Below, piece by piece: positions 35,205 through 46,600 of a stretch of 64,000 nucleotides of DNA. Every line of letters starts with the position of its first letter. The first letter of the stretch is position 1. The DNA is from Steromphala cineraria. Lineage: Eukaryota > Mollusca > Gastropoda > Trochida > Trochidae. The position numbers were made by a program, and so were the translations under genes. The stretch is taken from contig OU744732.1 in assembly GCA_916613615.1 (NCBI GenBank), forward strand, positions 58,975,227-59,039,226, read 5' to 3'. Under the pieces are notes generated by a model. The model did not search any database. It had not been told where the DNA came from and worked only from the letters and a program-made list of their open reading frames with translations.

Positions 35205-36345
35205 ATAAAAAGGATCACTTACACGTCATTCACTCCGTTAGGAATATTTATGCAGAATGTGTTCAGAAAAAATAGGTTCGTTTTAGTTTCCAAGAATTCA
35301 TCAATGAAAGATAAGATCTCTATGTTGAATTTCATCTTCCTTAAATATTTGTTCATGCTTCACCATTCATCGAAGCTTAACCAGCTGAAGATCTCCAATC
35401 ATCATAAAGTAATAACCATACGTCCTTGGATGGCTTGCTTCAGATTGTATTATTTGCCATGACACTCTTCTGCAGATTATCGATTGTGATTGTAAAATCA
35501 ATTTAGAAATCAACTGACAGACTACCCGATTGATGATGTCAACGAGGATAACCGCTTGTTGTGCAGCTTATAAAATTGATTTGTTCCGACAGTCAATTTT
35601 CTTGAAGAGTTTTGTCAGCTTCTTAAATGTTGTTAATCAGACATGTTCCGTCACTAAGCGTTATCGTGAAGGAGAAAAGTAATAGCCTAAGATTGATATG
35701 ACAACTCAGAGGGAACTGACTCTCATTCGTTCAACTGCTCTTGATAAAAACAAAATCATTAACTGTATGCTTTAAATTCGTATTTATTGCAGATATGTTC
35801 TATATATATGGTCAGAACATGGCCCTCAAAAGAGGCAGATCAAGTCATGAAATTGACTTCTGAATAATGGCAAAGGCATTGTTATATGAACCTCCCTTTT
35901 CATGCGAGAAGCATTGTCATTTGCTAAAATATTCAAATGGATTTTGGAGCATATTTTTCCTCCCATGGAAAATTGCCGGAACCAACGGATTCGGTCTAAT
36001 AAGAACAGAGGCTCGATCAACATTTCATAACTAGATCTGCCTCTGAGAGAGGATGGTCGACATGTACACTTCGATAATACACCAAATGTTTCGAATTTGT
36101 TTAAATGTTATTTTAGTGCAACCGAACATGCACATGATAAACTTTCCGTATTGGTGGATTATCTATCAGGTACAAACAGTAGTTTCTCAGTCACGCTGAC
36201 ATTTTAGCTGACATAAAAACAATTCAGTGTACAACGATGAAGGTTCGAATGATATTTCCCGTGGGAAATCACTCTGCTCATTAAATGAAAACAAGTGTTT
36301 TGAACTTAAAATAAGTCACTATTGCGTTCATCTCCTTCCCTAATA
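35205..36345. repeat. Duplicated block, copy 1 (without the 30-bp array)
   Basis: 35205-35760 matches 37955-38465 (shared GATTGATGATGTCAA, ACCGCTTGTTGTGCAGCTT, TATTTGCCATGACACTCTTC), and 36225-36345 matches 41205-41330 (shared GGGAAATCACTCTGCTC and ATAAGTCACT). The part between differs: here it holds a 230-bp inverted-repeat element, whereas the other copy holds the 2.5-kb minisatellite. Confidence 0.75.
35826..36057. mobile_element. CATTCTCTC/GGCAGATC family MITE, fullest copy
   Basis: AAAGAGGCAGATCAAGTCATG at the left is inverted at the right as CATTTCATAACTAGATCTGC followed by CTCTGAGAGAGG. Length is about 230 bp, with no coding potential. Its ends match solitary ends elsewhere in the window. 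Confidence 0.65.
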
Positions 36346-36640
36346 TGGACCACAGGGGCCACACCTTTACAACCTATTTTCATCTTCTTCTCAAGAACCA
36401 TAAGGCCTAGAAAGCTGAAATATTGTATACAGATTCCTTGACTAGTGAGGATTATAAATTGTAGCTTTGGTGACCCTGTGGCCCCTTATGAGGGCCACAG
36501 GGGCCAAGCCCAAAACACCTTTTTCCATCTTCTTCTCAAGAAGCGTAAGGCCTAGAAAGCTGTAACTTTGTGTACAGACTCCTTGACCAGTGACCAGATT
36601 GTGACTAAAGAGAAAACCACAATGGCCACACCCTGAAGCA
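36346..36640. repeat. Tandem repeat, period about 145 bp, two to three units
   Basis: GGCCACAGGGGCCA-type sequence at 36351 recurs at 36496 with an offset of 145, followed by CATCTTCTTCTCAAGAA and AAGGCCTAGAAAGCTG in both. A decayed third start (CCACAATGGCCACACC) lies near 36616. Confidence 0.75.
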
Positions 36641-37299
36641 AAATCAAATGTAATGTCTGCTGAGCTACATAGTCAATGACTCTTTTTATGAATAAGTGAA
36701 ACATTTTTCTAACAAAAACGTAAAAGTCTAAGTAGATTTTGCCCACGACAACGAATTGTAGGGTCTAAAATGCATCATCAGACAGTTTTCAAAAGCCAAT
36801 TGGTTTGTATTCAAATAGAGACGTTTGACTGAAAACAAATCGGGGATCTAAGATTCCAATGATACGATTGTCTGGAGTACTAATAGTATTTCCTCGTCTG
36901 CAACGATGATTCATGTTTCCTGTCTTGGTCAGTGGTCTTTAAAGATTCGTTTTGTCATTTAGTGTGTTCCTAACTGGCCCCCTGTTATCTTTATTACCCT
37001 TGCTTTGAACATAGCGTAATTTCATCACCTAATGATGTTATCACACATTGATAAGATTAATATAGTGGGCTGATGGATCATTAGTTAACTTCCTTAGGAA
37101 GCTGTTTTATTCTGTATCACTATAGGGCAACTTTGCTTACAAGTGTGCCTTTGAATTTGGCTGTATCATAGTCCAAAGAATCAAAGGAATATCTGTACTT
37201 TATACTTGAACGCATGGTGGATGCTTCATGTATAATGTTTATAATGTCAAAAATATAATTTCACAAACCTTATTATATATAATAGTCACCTATTGTTGA
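36641..37299. other. No gene identified
   Basis: AT-rich sequence; no repeat or supported open frame. Confidence 0.4.
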
Positions 37300-37790
37300 T
37301 GATAAAGTCCTTCACCATTTGGGAATCGCCCCATTTCATTGTTTATTAAGACTTAACTACACGTACAAAACCCTTCAAAACCATCTATTAGTCTCTTAAT
37401 GTGATCAGTAAGATCCACATGATGTACCTCACAATTTAAGAATCGACCTCGTAGCTCCATGAAATATAGGTATATTATCGCTCATTGCCCTTCACAATCT
37501 GGGAACATACTGTACTACCCGGTCAGTTGGACACCAAGACCAGCCGAGAGTCCCAAACAATGTAGGAATCAACCCCTATACTCCATAAACTGAATAAAGA
37601 TTACCGCTCATAGCCCCTCACAAACAGGGAATCGCTCCTTATCTATCATAAGTTGATGATTATAACTATCTTATAGTAAAAAAAAATCAATCGACCCCTT
37701 AACTCCATAAATTGAAGGTACATGATCGCCTACAGCCCTTCAATATCTTTGAATTGATTGCACTAACCCGTCAAGTGGACACGAACATTC
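37300..37790. repeat. Highly decayed tandem repeat
   Basis: Phrases recur irregularly: GGGAATCGC or variants, CCCTTCACAAT, AACTCCATAAA-TTGAA, ATCGCTCAT and GTCAGTTGGACAC / GTCAAGTGGACAC. The period is irregular, between about 60 and 130 bp. Confidence 0.45.
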
Positions 37791-38652
37791 CTTGATTGTG
37801 ACCATTCCGAGATATTGCAGGTCTCACAATCTAATGTTGAACTATTCCTGGATTTTGATATACCCAAAATGGATCGAGACATCTGCACTTCCTTTGCAGT
37901 GTATAACTGAATAATTTTTAAGGTCTTACGTGTATATACATACTCGATAAACATATGTTCACTTATACGTCATTCACATCATTTGGAGTGCTTTCATGCA
38001 CTATGGTTTCAGAAAAAAAGTTGTTTTTCATTATCAATGATTTATCAATGAACGATGAGATCTCAAGGTTAGACTTCATCTTCCATAAATATTTGTTCCA
38101 CACTTCACCAGCTTAGGACGTTCAATCATCTCAACCACAACCACATACTGTAATAACCATACTGTCCTTGGACGGCTTCCTTCATATGTCATTATTTGCC
38201 ATGACACTCTTCGGCAGATTATTGATTATGATTGTAAAATCAATTTAGAAATCAATTCTAGACACTCGGATTGATGATGTCAAAGAGGATGACCGCTTGT
38301 TGTGCAGCTTTTAAATTGATTATTTTATTTGTTTGTTAGCTTCTTAAATGTTGTTAATCAGACATGTTCCATCACCATCTTGAAAAAGTATTGTAATATC
38401 CTATGAATGATATGACAATCCAGATGGTACCAACTTTCACCGTTCGTTCTACTGCTATTTCTCAGCTACATGATCTTGACGTGTATATAACATCTTATTT
38501 AAACTGAAAACTGAAAAAAACATGGTCCCCTCGATATATTCACTTCAAATAATACACAAAATGTATTGAATATTTTATTCTTAATTAAATTTTGATGTAG
38601 CCTAACTTAAACATAATATAACTCTTTCGAACATTTGTAACGGATAGTCTAT

Positions 38653-38692
38653 CCCTTAAGATACAGATAAACTACTCTATGTATCTTAAGGG
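38653..38692. repeat. Hairpin at the left edge of the minisatellite
   Basis: CCCTTAAGATAC (38653-38664) and GTATCTTAAGGG (38681-38692) are exact complements. The array begins at the next base. Confidence 0.85.
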
Positions 38693-41178
38693 ACATGTTT
38701 GCTATATTTCTTTTATCCGCTGACATGTTTGGTGTAATTATTTTATTTGCTGACATGTTTGGTATATTTCTTTTACCATTGACATGTTTGATGAAATTAT
38801 TTTGTTCGCTGACATGTTTGGTGTAATTCTTTTATCTGCTGACATGTTTGATGTTATTCTTGTATCTGCTGACATGTTTGGTATATTTCTTTTATCCGCT
38901 GTCATGTTTAGTGTTATTATTTTATCCGCTGTCATGTTTGGTGTAATTATTTTATCCGCTGACATGTTTGGTGTAATTATTTTATCCGCTGTCATGTTAA
39001 GTGTAATTCTTTTATCCGCTGACATGTTTGGTGTAATTATTTTATCCGCTGACATGTTTAGTGTATTTATTTTATCTGCTGACATGTTTGGTGTAATTAT
39101 TTTATCCGCTGACATGTTTAGTGTAATGTCTTTATCTGCTGACATGTTTGGTGTAATTATTTTATCCGTTGACATGTTTGGTGTAATTATTTTATCCGCT
39201 GAAATGTTTGGTGTAATTATTTTATCTGCTGACATGTTTGATGTTATTCTTGTATCTGCTGACATGTTTGGTATATTTCTTTTATCCGCTGTCATGTTTA
39301 GTGTAATTATTTTATCCGCTGACATGTTTGGTGTAATTATTTTATCCGCTGACATGTTTGGTGTAATTATTTTTTTCGCTGACATGTTTAGTGTATTTAT
39401 TTTATCTGCTGACATGTTTGGTGTAATTATTTTATCCGCTGACATGTTTAGCGTTATGTCTTTATCTGCTGACATGTTTGGTATATTTCTTTTATCCGCT
39501 GACATGTTTGGTGTAATTCTTTTATCCGCTGACATGTTTGGTGTAGTTCTTTTATCCGCTGACATGTTTGGTGTAATTATTTTATTCGCTGACATGTTTA
39601 GTGTATTTATTTTATCTGCTGACATGTTTGGTGTAATTATTTTATCCGCTGACATGTTTAGCGTTATGTCTTTATCTGCTGACATGTTTGGTATATTTCT
39701 TTTATCCGCTGACATGTTTGGTGTAATTCTTTTATCCGCTGACATGTTTGGTGTAATTCTTTTATCCGCTGACATGTTTGGTGTAATTATTTTATCTGCT
39801 GACATGTTTGGTGTAACTATTTTATCTGCTGACATGTTTGGTGTAATTATTTTATCCGCTGACATGTTTGGTGTAATTATTTTATCCGCTGACATGTTTG
39901 GTGTAATTATTTTATCCGTTGACATGTTTGGTATATTTCTTTTACCATTGACATGTTTGATGAAATTATTTTATCCGCTGACATGTTTGGTGTAATTCTT
40001 TTATCCGCTGACATGTTTGGTGTAATTATTTTATCCGCTGAAATGTTTGGTGTAATTATTTTATCCGTTGACATGTTTAGTGTAATTATTTTATCTGCTG
40101 ACATGTTTGGTGTAATTCTTTTATCCGCTGACATGTTTGGTGTAATTCTTTTTTCCGCTGACATGTTTAGCGTAATGTCTTTATCTGCTGACATGTTTGG
40201 TATATTTCCTTTATCTGCTGACATTTTTGGTGTAATTATTTTATCCGCTGACATGTTTGGTGTAATTCTTTTTTCCGCTGACATGTTTGGTGTAATTATT
40301 TTATCTGCTGACATGTTTGGTGTAATTATTTTATCCGCTGACCTGTTTGGTGTAATTCTTTTATCCGCTGAAATGTTTAGTGTAATGTCTTTATCTGCTG
40401 ACATGTTTGGTATATTTCTCTTATCCGCTGAAATGTTTGGTGTAATTATTTTATCCGTTGACATGTTTAGTGTAATTATTTTATCTGCTGACATGTTTGG
40501 TGTAATTCTTTTATCCGCTGACATGTTTGGTGTAATTCTTTTTTCCGCTGACATGTTTAGCGTAATGTCTTTATCTGCTGACATGTTTGGTATATTTCTT
40601 TTATCTGCTGACATTTTTGGTGTAATTATTTTATCCGCTGACATGTTTGGTGTAATTCTTTTTTCCGCTGACATGTTTGGTGTAATTATTTTATCTGCTG
40701 ACATGTTTGGTGTAATTATTTTATCCGCTGACCTGTTTGGTGTAATTCTTTTATCCGCTGAAATGTTTAGTGTAATGTCTTTATCTGCTGACATGTTTGG
40801 TATATTTCTCTTATCCGCTGACATGTTTGGTGTAATTATTTTATCCGCTGACATGTTTAGTGTAATTATTTTATCTGCTGAAATGTTTGGTATATTTCTT
40901 TTATCTGCTGACATGTTTGGTGTAATTCTTTTATCCGCTGACATGTTTGGTGTAATTTGTTTATCTGCTGACATGTTTGGTGTTATTCTTTTTTCCGCTG
41001 ACATGTTTGGTATATTTCTTTTATCCGCTGACATGTTTAGTGTAATGTTTTTATCTGCTGACATGTTTGGTGTAATTATCTTATCCGCTGACATGTTTGG
41101 TGTAATTCGTTTATCCGCTGACATGTTTGGTATTTTTCTTTTCCCGCTGACATGTTTGGTATAATTCTTTTTTCCGCA
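38693..41178. repeat. 30-bp minisatellite, about 83 units, open on both strands
   Basis: The unit reads GACATGTTTGGTGTAATTAT followed by TTTATCCGCT. Because 30 is a multiple of three, one frame on each strand translates as an endless ten-residue repeat: MFGVIILSAD on plus, MSADKIITPN on minus. This gives open frames of 395-434 codons. Length variants of 29 bp (near 38775, 39945 and 41143) shift the frame and end these open frames. Units come in ordered variants with a 390-bp (13-unit) period: ATGTTATTCTTGTATCTGCT recurs at 38851 and 39241, and the run 40041-40420 recurs at 40431-40810. Another variant block recurs at 39451 and 39661 (210 bp). I see no signal peptide, promoter or splice context, so I call this non-coding tandem repeat DNA; a repetitive protein cannot be fully excluded. 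Confidence 0.95.
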
Positions 41179-41330
41179 ATAGTTGCTCAGAAACATTGTC
41201 GGTGATAACATTCAATGTTAAACCATGGAGGCTCAAATTTTATTTCCCATGGGAAATCACTCTGCTCCATGACTGTAAACAACTATTTTGAACTTGAAAT
41301 AAGTCACTGATGATTTAAGCTCCTTTATTT

Positions 41331-42960
41331 GTGAAACTATAAGAATAAAAAGTCTTTCCTCGGTCGGAGACTTCTTGTTCAGCTACGTTCAGAAGTAATT
41401 ACATCTATATATAAACACAGATGTGAGTGAGTGAGTTGGATCTTAAAACCCCCTTGGCCTGTTTAACGTGTCTTGTTTATATTCATTTTAAGTCATTAAG
41501 TGTAAGTACAGAGACTGCATTTATACCCCATTTCCAGTCTCGTTGCTATGGTTGCTATGTAGGTGTATTGACCTCTACTTTCCTAATACACCAACTATTT
41601 TTTGTGCATCCAAACATAGTCAGGTGAAGGAATGTCTAACTTTAGCAAATAAACGGACTTATACATTTAGAATTAAATATTTTTTTTTAGATTTTCAAAA
41701 AACGATGACAGGATTCAAACCCGGGAATGGTGGACTCTTTCGATTAAGCTACTGATGATTGATACAAGCAGAGGTACTTTCTGTTGTTTTATGTATATGT
41801 TGCTATTTTCCTAAATAATACTATTAATAGGTCCTAGTTTGTACCAATCTTTAATAAATTGAACTTAGTTTATGTTTTTAAACCGCAATTAGGAGTGTAT
41901 TGTTGATAGTCTATTCATCTAGTTTGGTCACGACGTTTATACGTAAAGAAGGATGGAAAGCATTTTTTCGCCAATAAAAGTCGACCGGAGTGAGGTATAA
42001 GTCAGAAATTGTTGATTTGTTATGACTACATGGTACCCAGATGATTACATTAATGAAACCAAGTTATACCGTTATCCTAATCAAACATTAGATTTTACAT
42101 GATACTTTGTAACATTTGGCTAGATTTACAAAATCATATGTATATACTCCAAATGGACTTTAAAATGTATTGAACATATTCTTGTTATACTGTTCCAGTC
42201 ATACCATAAGGATGTAAGAGACAGACAGAGTTTGTATAAGGGTCTATCCTCAATTATATCAAAATATGTATGTACAGCATTAAAAAAGAGCCATTTCGTT
42301 TTGAACATATGAGAGACAACCAACTAAAAATGTACAGTTTTAGGTTACTAAATTTTGGTATATGTTCTTTCAAATGTAACTAAAGAGATGTCTACGGTTA
42401 TTGTTCAAACACTGATAAAGAGTATTTATGGTTTTAAGTGTCATGTGAATACACAAAAAGTTTATATTTTCAACAATCGTTATGATTGTAAACTAAGAGT
42501 TTATATGCAAATACATGAAATGTTTTATATCGTAAACTGTTATAGTTTCATAAAATGCAGCTTAAGATGGTGATAAAATCCTTAGCAATTAGAAAGTTTA
42601 AACCGTATTATGATGCATGGACATGGTCAGAAAAGCATTGTTTCAGTTGTTTTGCATGCTATCAAAAAACTACATATCAAGACATCGTACTAAATATGAA
42701 CGCGTATCCACCAGATTATATGGATCAATTGTGTTCTAAGTAAGAATGCATATGTCAAAAAAGATATTGACAGGTTTGTCATGATAGATTGTTGCATTGC
42801 ATTCCGTCTATTGCTCTTAAGATCAATTTCAGAACAGAACAAGTAATTGTCACAAACGTGACAGTGTCCCCCGCCGCAATCAAGAATATTTCATTCAATC
42901 GTTATTATTCTTATGAGAATGTCATTGGTTTTCAGCATCTTTGACATGAAAGGTCACCCA
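41331..42960. other. No gene identified
   Basis: AT-rich with short open frames only (41427, 41543, 42126, 42355, 42555). None has a recognisable domain. Confidence 0.45.
41695..41753 (-). mobile_element. Possible tRNA-like SINE remnant
   Basis: The minus strand has TAGCTTAATCGAAAGAG (box A-like) and GGGTTTGAATCCTGTC (box B-like) about 30 bases apart, followed by a T-rich tail. There is no anticodon stem, so it is not a tRNA gene. Confidence 0.3.
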
Positions 42961-42966
42961 AATTGA

Positions 42967-43830
42967 TTGGCGTTTGCATATTCCGAAATAAAGATAAGTA
43001 CAGATTGGTGCATGCATATTCTCCAAATGATTGGTACCAATTTGAAGATACTTAATACAATGGTTCATAAGATATCGCGCCAACAAAAAAACGGTCAAAA
43101 TGACGTCATGGTCACCCAAATCAATTGGTGTTTGCGTAGTACCCAGATGAAAACTGGTACCAAGTTTGTAGACTCAAGGTTGAAGGGTTCATGAGATATG
43201 GCGCTAACAACATTTTCAAAACTGGTCAACGTCTAGCTGTGACCTTGAAAATGAGGTCAAGGTCACCGAAAACTTTCAGGTCTGCGTATTCCCCAGATGA
43301 ATACCAATACGAAGCTGAAGACTCTAGGTTGAGCGGTTCATTAGATATGGCGCTAACAATAATTTTCAAAACTGGTCAGTCTCACCGTGACCTTGAAAAT
43401 GAGGTCTAGGTCACCGAAAACTTTTCAGGTCAGCCAAATGAAGACTGGTACCAAGTTTGAAGACTCTAGGTCGAAGGGTTCATGAGATATTGCGCTAACT
43501 GGTCAAAGTCTTGCCGTGAACTTGAAAATAAAGGTCAAGGTCACCGAAAAATTTCAGGTCTGCGTATTCCCCAGATGAAGACTGGTACCAAGTTTAAAGA
43601 TTCTAGGTTGAGCGGTTCATTAGATATCGCGCTAACAACATTTTCAAAACTGGTCAAAGTCTCGCCGTGACCTTGAAAATGAGGTCAAGGTAACCGAAAA
43701 ATTTCAGGTCTGCGTATTCCCCAGATGAAGACTGGTACCAAGTTTAAAGAGTCTAGGTTGAGCGGTTCATTAGATATCGCGCTAACAATAAGCGGGACGG
43801 ACGTACGGAGTTGAATACCATGTCCCCCGC
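42967..43830. repeat. Satellite-like tandem repeat, about 130-150 bp unit
   Basis: About five to six diverged units. Each contains ATTCCCCAGATGAAGACTGG, TACCAAGTTT, GGTTCATTAGATATCGCGCT-like and ATTTTCAAAACTGGTCAAAG, then a TGACCTTGAAAATGAGGTC block with an AAGGTCACC end. The array finishes in a GC-rich hairpin (TCCCCCGC at 43823 and GCGGGGGAC at 43847). Open frames across it are frame artefacts of the repeat. Confidence 0.85.
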
Positions 43831-43996
43831 TCCGCTCTTCGCGGCGGCGGGGGACAAAAAGCAGTATAGAATACATATAAAAATAGGGGCGTCTGTCTAG
43901 GGGTTATTCAGTTTTATAACATACGTGTTCTGAATATCTTCATGAGCTAATTTTGGTTATTTGAAACAAGTGTTGTGTAACCAGTTGAAAGTTATT

Positions 43997-44085
43997 CAAC
44001 GATTATTTCAATATTTTCAAAGTTTTGATTTATTCACTCACTTTCGCTCGTGAATAAATCAAAACATTTGAAAAAATCTCGTTGA
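43997..44085. repeat. Hairpin with CACTCACTTTCGCTCGTG centre
   Basis: GTTTTGATTTATTCAC (about 44022) pairs with GTGAATAAATCAAAAC (about 44051); looser pairing extends to CAACGA on the left and TCGTTG on the right. The centre is similar in character to, but not the same as, the GCGAGCC-centred hairpins. Confidence 0.8.
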
Positions 44086-44479
44086 GATATTTTCGATATT
44101 CAAAACTCACTCGTTTTGTAATCTCTATATAATTATAACGGTAGGTAGTTGAGATCATAGACATATCAACAGTGCTCAGGATTGATACCTTTTAATCACA
44201 TAATTAGACAGGATTTTACATGAATTATTTCGTATAAATATTATATGCAAAAGCTCATGCAATTGAAGGAAAAGTATTTCCATATTTGCATTTACCTATA
44301 TATAAAATTCGTCCACAGGCTAAATTTGAAACTCGCGAAGTTCATGACTTTTAACAACAGGATGGTTATTTCTGGGTTTATCACAGTTATTGTTTAGAAA
44401 ATCTTTTGTCAGTGTGATGAATTTATGTTCATGGTTTCAGTTTTATCTCAAGTCAATTCGACTAATGTCCCTAATCCAT

Positions 44480-44720
44480 CCATTCCCATGATTGAAATGT
44501 ACGGATATTGATATCTCAAATCCCTTCTATTGATGGATTGCCCGTTTGCCCCGAGCCTTTCACGATCCTAAGCTTATTTAGGGAAGTCTCAGACACTTTA
44601 TTACAACATTTCAATTTGTACAAAATCTGAGCAGATGTGCACAAATAAAGAAGATGCTTTGAGATATTATAAAAATTCCATTTCAACATCTTTGTGATAT
44701 CTTTCTATCATTTGAATTCG
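44480..44720. repeat. Dispersed repeat, matches 53800-54150
   Basis: Both contain CCATGATTGAAATGT-like sequence, GATATCTCAAATCCCTTCTA-like sequence, AAGTCTCAG-CACTT and an ACAAAT-AGAAAATGC-like stretch in the same order. Function unknown. Confidence 0.6.
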
Positions 44721-44864
44721 TCTATGACTTCCACATTAGATATGTATAGGGTTTTTCATTAGATAGAATCTGTTTTATAATTGTGTGAATTATTAATTGT
44801 TTTATGATACATATTTTTACTAATTAACCAAATAAAAACTAATGAGAAGGTTAAAAGCGATGTT

Positions 44865-45071
44865 TTGTCAAATGAAGAGTTAACTCCCCTGGATGTTAAA
44901 TGTCAACGAACAGCTTTGTCGAAGTATACGGGAATGGCCAAGGTTTTGCGAATGACCACTTTTAAAACGGCGTCTCTGATTGCACAACTTACTTCTAATG
45001 CCTCCGATCAGATTTCTACCTTTCTATCCTATGTATTAGCTGTAATAGAAGAAAGGCTTACTCAGGTGTGA
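44865..45071 (+). other. Short open frame of uncertain status
   Basis: A 68-codon frame (SNEELTPLDVKCQRT and KTASLIAQLTSNASDQIST) has a more protein-like composition than most frames here and ends near CAG/GTGTGA, a possible donor. I recognise no family. The end of a CATTCTCTC-family repeat overlaps its 3' end, so it may belong to that element. Confidence 0.15.
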
Positions 45072-45098
45072 CTTAGTTGCCTCTGTGGAGAGAGAATG
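45071..45098 (-). repeat. CATTCTCTC/GGCAGATC family end
   Basis: ACTTAGTTGCCTCTGTGGAG followed by AGAGAATG is the inverted form of the family end seen at 13425 and 28506. Confidence 0.45.
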
Positions 45099-45492
45099 TA
45101 TTGCAGCAGAGTTAGAAAGCTTTCTTGGATTCACAACTTCGATTATCTGTGTATTTTTATTTATCTAAACGTTGTCATCAATACCTCTTAAATGAGTATG
45201 TAAAAAGAAATAATACTTTATTGGCTACACAAGAATCTCAATAAACATATTTCAACATTTTTATGAACGGGAAAATTTTACAAATGTTTATTCAATTCAA
45301 CTTCATCGTTAATATGTTGTCAGCACCATTTCCAAATGGTCCATGAGGATATTATCGACTGCAATGTGATGTAGTTATGAGAGTAATTACATACTTACAT
45401 TGAGACATGTAAGTGGATCATCTATATCCTTTGCACTTTTGTTAAAACATCGCTTTGAAATCATAATTACTGGAGCATACAACTTCTTCGGA

Positions 45493-45694
45493 ATTAAACT
45501 GAACGCCAAAAGGAATGTTACACCTCTTTGAATGTGTATATTATAAAAAGTTACGTGTTCAGAGGAATTTGCTTTGTTGTGTTGTAACACTCCATCAGTT
45601 TAGTGTTTTGTGCTAAAATATCATACCTGTAATTTAAGTAAATAAGTCATCGTCAGTTCTTCATGTGTAACATTCCTTTTGGCGTTCAGTTTAT
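45493..45694. mobile_element. 202-bp MITE with 30-bp inverted ends
   Basis: ATTAAACTGAACGCCAAAAG then GAATGTTACAC (45493-45523) is inverted as GTGTAACATTCC then TTTTGGCGTTCAGTTTAT (45665-45692). The arms are almost perfect. No coding potential. It sits about 200 bp upstream of the first recognised gene B exon. Confidence 0.8.
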
Positions 45695-45893
45695 TTTTAG
45701 GACACCGAACTGTCTGGAGATTATCGCTGCTCAGCACATATTTGAGCGTGAAGTAACTACGACAAGGTGTTCAGACGTGAAGCTGTGGAGCATGTCCAGG
45801 GGTTAATTAGTTAAACAGCGATGGTACACTGAGTAAGTATTGTATCAAAAAATAACAAAGTTGACAACAAATACATTTTCATTTGCATTAAAG

Positions 45894-46202
45894 GAGAGTT
45901 CACAATCTGTAAGCAACACAAAAGACATCAACATCACTCAAAAGCAAGGAGAGAAACCAGAGAAACAATGCTCAGAGAAAGTTCTTTCGACCTAAGTTTT
46001 ATCAACTTCACCTATGATGAAGCTTCGTTTGTGGCAGTACACAGTCTTCTGGGATGTGTTATGTTGTGCCTGAACACCAAGGGTTGCCTTTCCTTCTTCT
46101 ATAATCACAACACAAAGTCATGTTCTGTCACTTCAGCTGGGTACCTGGACACAACAGGACTCACTCCTCAGGTCGGAGTCAGCTACTACAGGATGACATT
46201 CG
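45894..46202 (+). CDS. Gene B, first recognised exon: PAN/apple domain
   Basis: The frame contains C-x3-C-x5-C-x2-F-x-Y-x6-C (GCVMLCLNTKGC then LSFFYNHNTKSC), the PAN/apple disulphide core, with a closing SYYRMTF strand. The donor is GTACTT after base 46202, in phase 1. The start is ambiguous. If translation began at the ATG at 45968, the protein would have no signal peptide, which is unlikely for a PAN protein. The frame stays open upstream, and an acceptor TTTGCATTAAAG gives a phase-1 start at 45894, so I prefer an internal exon with a missing upstream signal exon. The cysteine spacing is identical to that in gene A. A MITE begins 37 bases past the donor. Confidence 0.6.
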
Positions 46203-46239
46203 GTACTTTATATATTTTACTTCTTTCAACTTATCTTAA

Positions 46240-46596
46240 AGGGGCAGTAGCACGTTTTTTGATAATTTTATATTTCAAATATTTCACTTATAATTGTAAG
46301 TTAATGCTAAATGTATTATATTGACAGTGTCAACAATCTCATTACACAAGCCAATCACCCATAGTCAGGAGACAAAGTATGAAGATTCACATAAAATCCA
46401 TTGGCGGCCATTTTTGTGTGAACACCTTTAATTCATTTTGTGTAAGAAGAAGGAATCGCATGGCTTAACTTTACGTTATATATTTGAATTATTACTGCTC
46501 CATTTAGTTTTAATACATTGTCTTTCAATTGGAACCATTAATTTCAATTTTCCTGACATCACCTTATATTCGTCCTAAAAACGTGCTACTGCCCCT
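46240..46596 (+). mobile_element. TTAA-flanked MITE, copy 4 (in gene B intron)
   Basis: A 357-bp copy with ends AGGGGCAGTAGCACG and CGTGCTACTGCCCCT, and perfect TTAA duplications at 46236-46239 and 46597-46600. It is a good reference member of the family. Confidence 0.92.
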
Positions 46597-46600
46597 TTAA

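Larger units (their letters stand above)
37955..41330. repeat. Duplicated block, copy 2 (contains the 30-bp array)
   Basis: Its left part (37955-38465) and right part (41205-41330) match the corresponding parts of 35205-36345. The stretch TTCACTTCAAATAATACAC (about 38543) also has a counterpart, ACTTCGATAATACACC near 36068. The minisatellite therefore expanded inside a pre-existing duplicated sequence or was lost from the other copy. Confidence 0.7.

Noticed and set aside
38738..41211. Four long open frames (395, 403, 434 and 403 codons) taken as repetitive proteins
   Set aside because: They are on both strands across the same 30-bp repeat and stay open because the unit length is a multiple of three. 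I saw no signal peptide or splice sites, and the 29-bp variants shift the frame.
42967..43830. A CRISPR-like array
   Set aside because: The whole 130-150 bp unit is repeated, with no unique spacers, and the genome is eukaryotic.
45700..45745. An immunoglobulin-type exon end (SGDYRCSA) after a TTATTTTTAG acceptor
   Set aside because: The frame stops within 15 codons, there is no donor, and the acceptor lies at the edge of the 202-bp MITE. It is probably chance.
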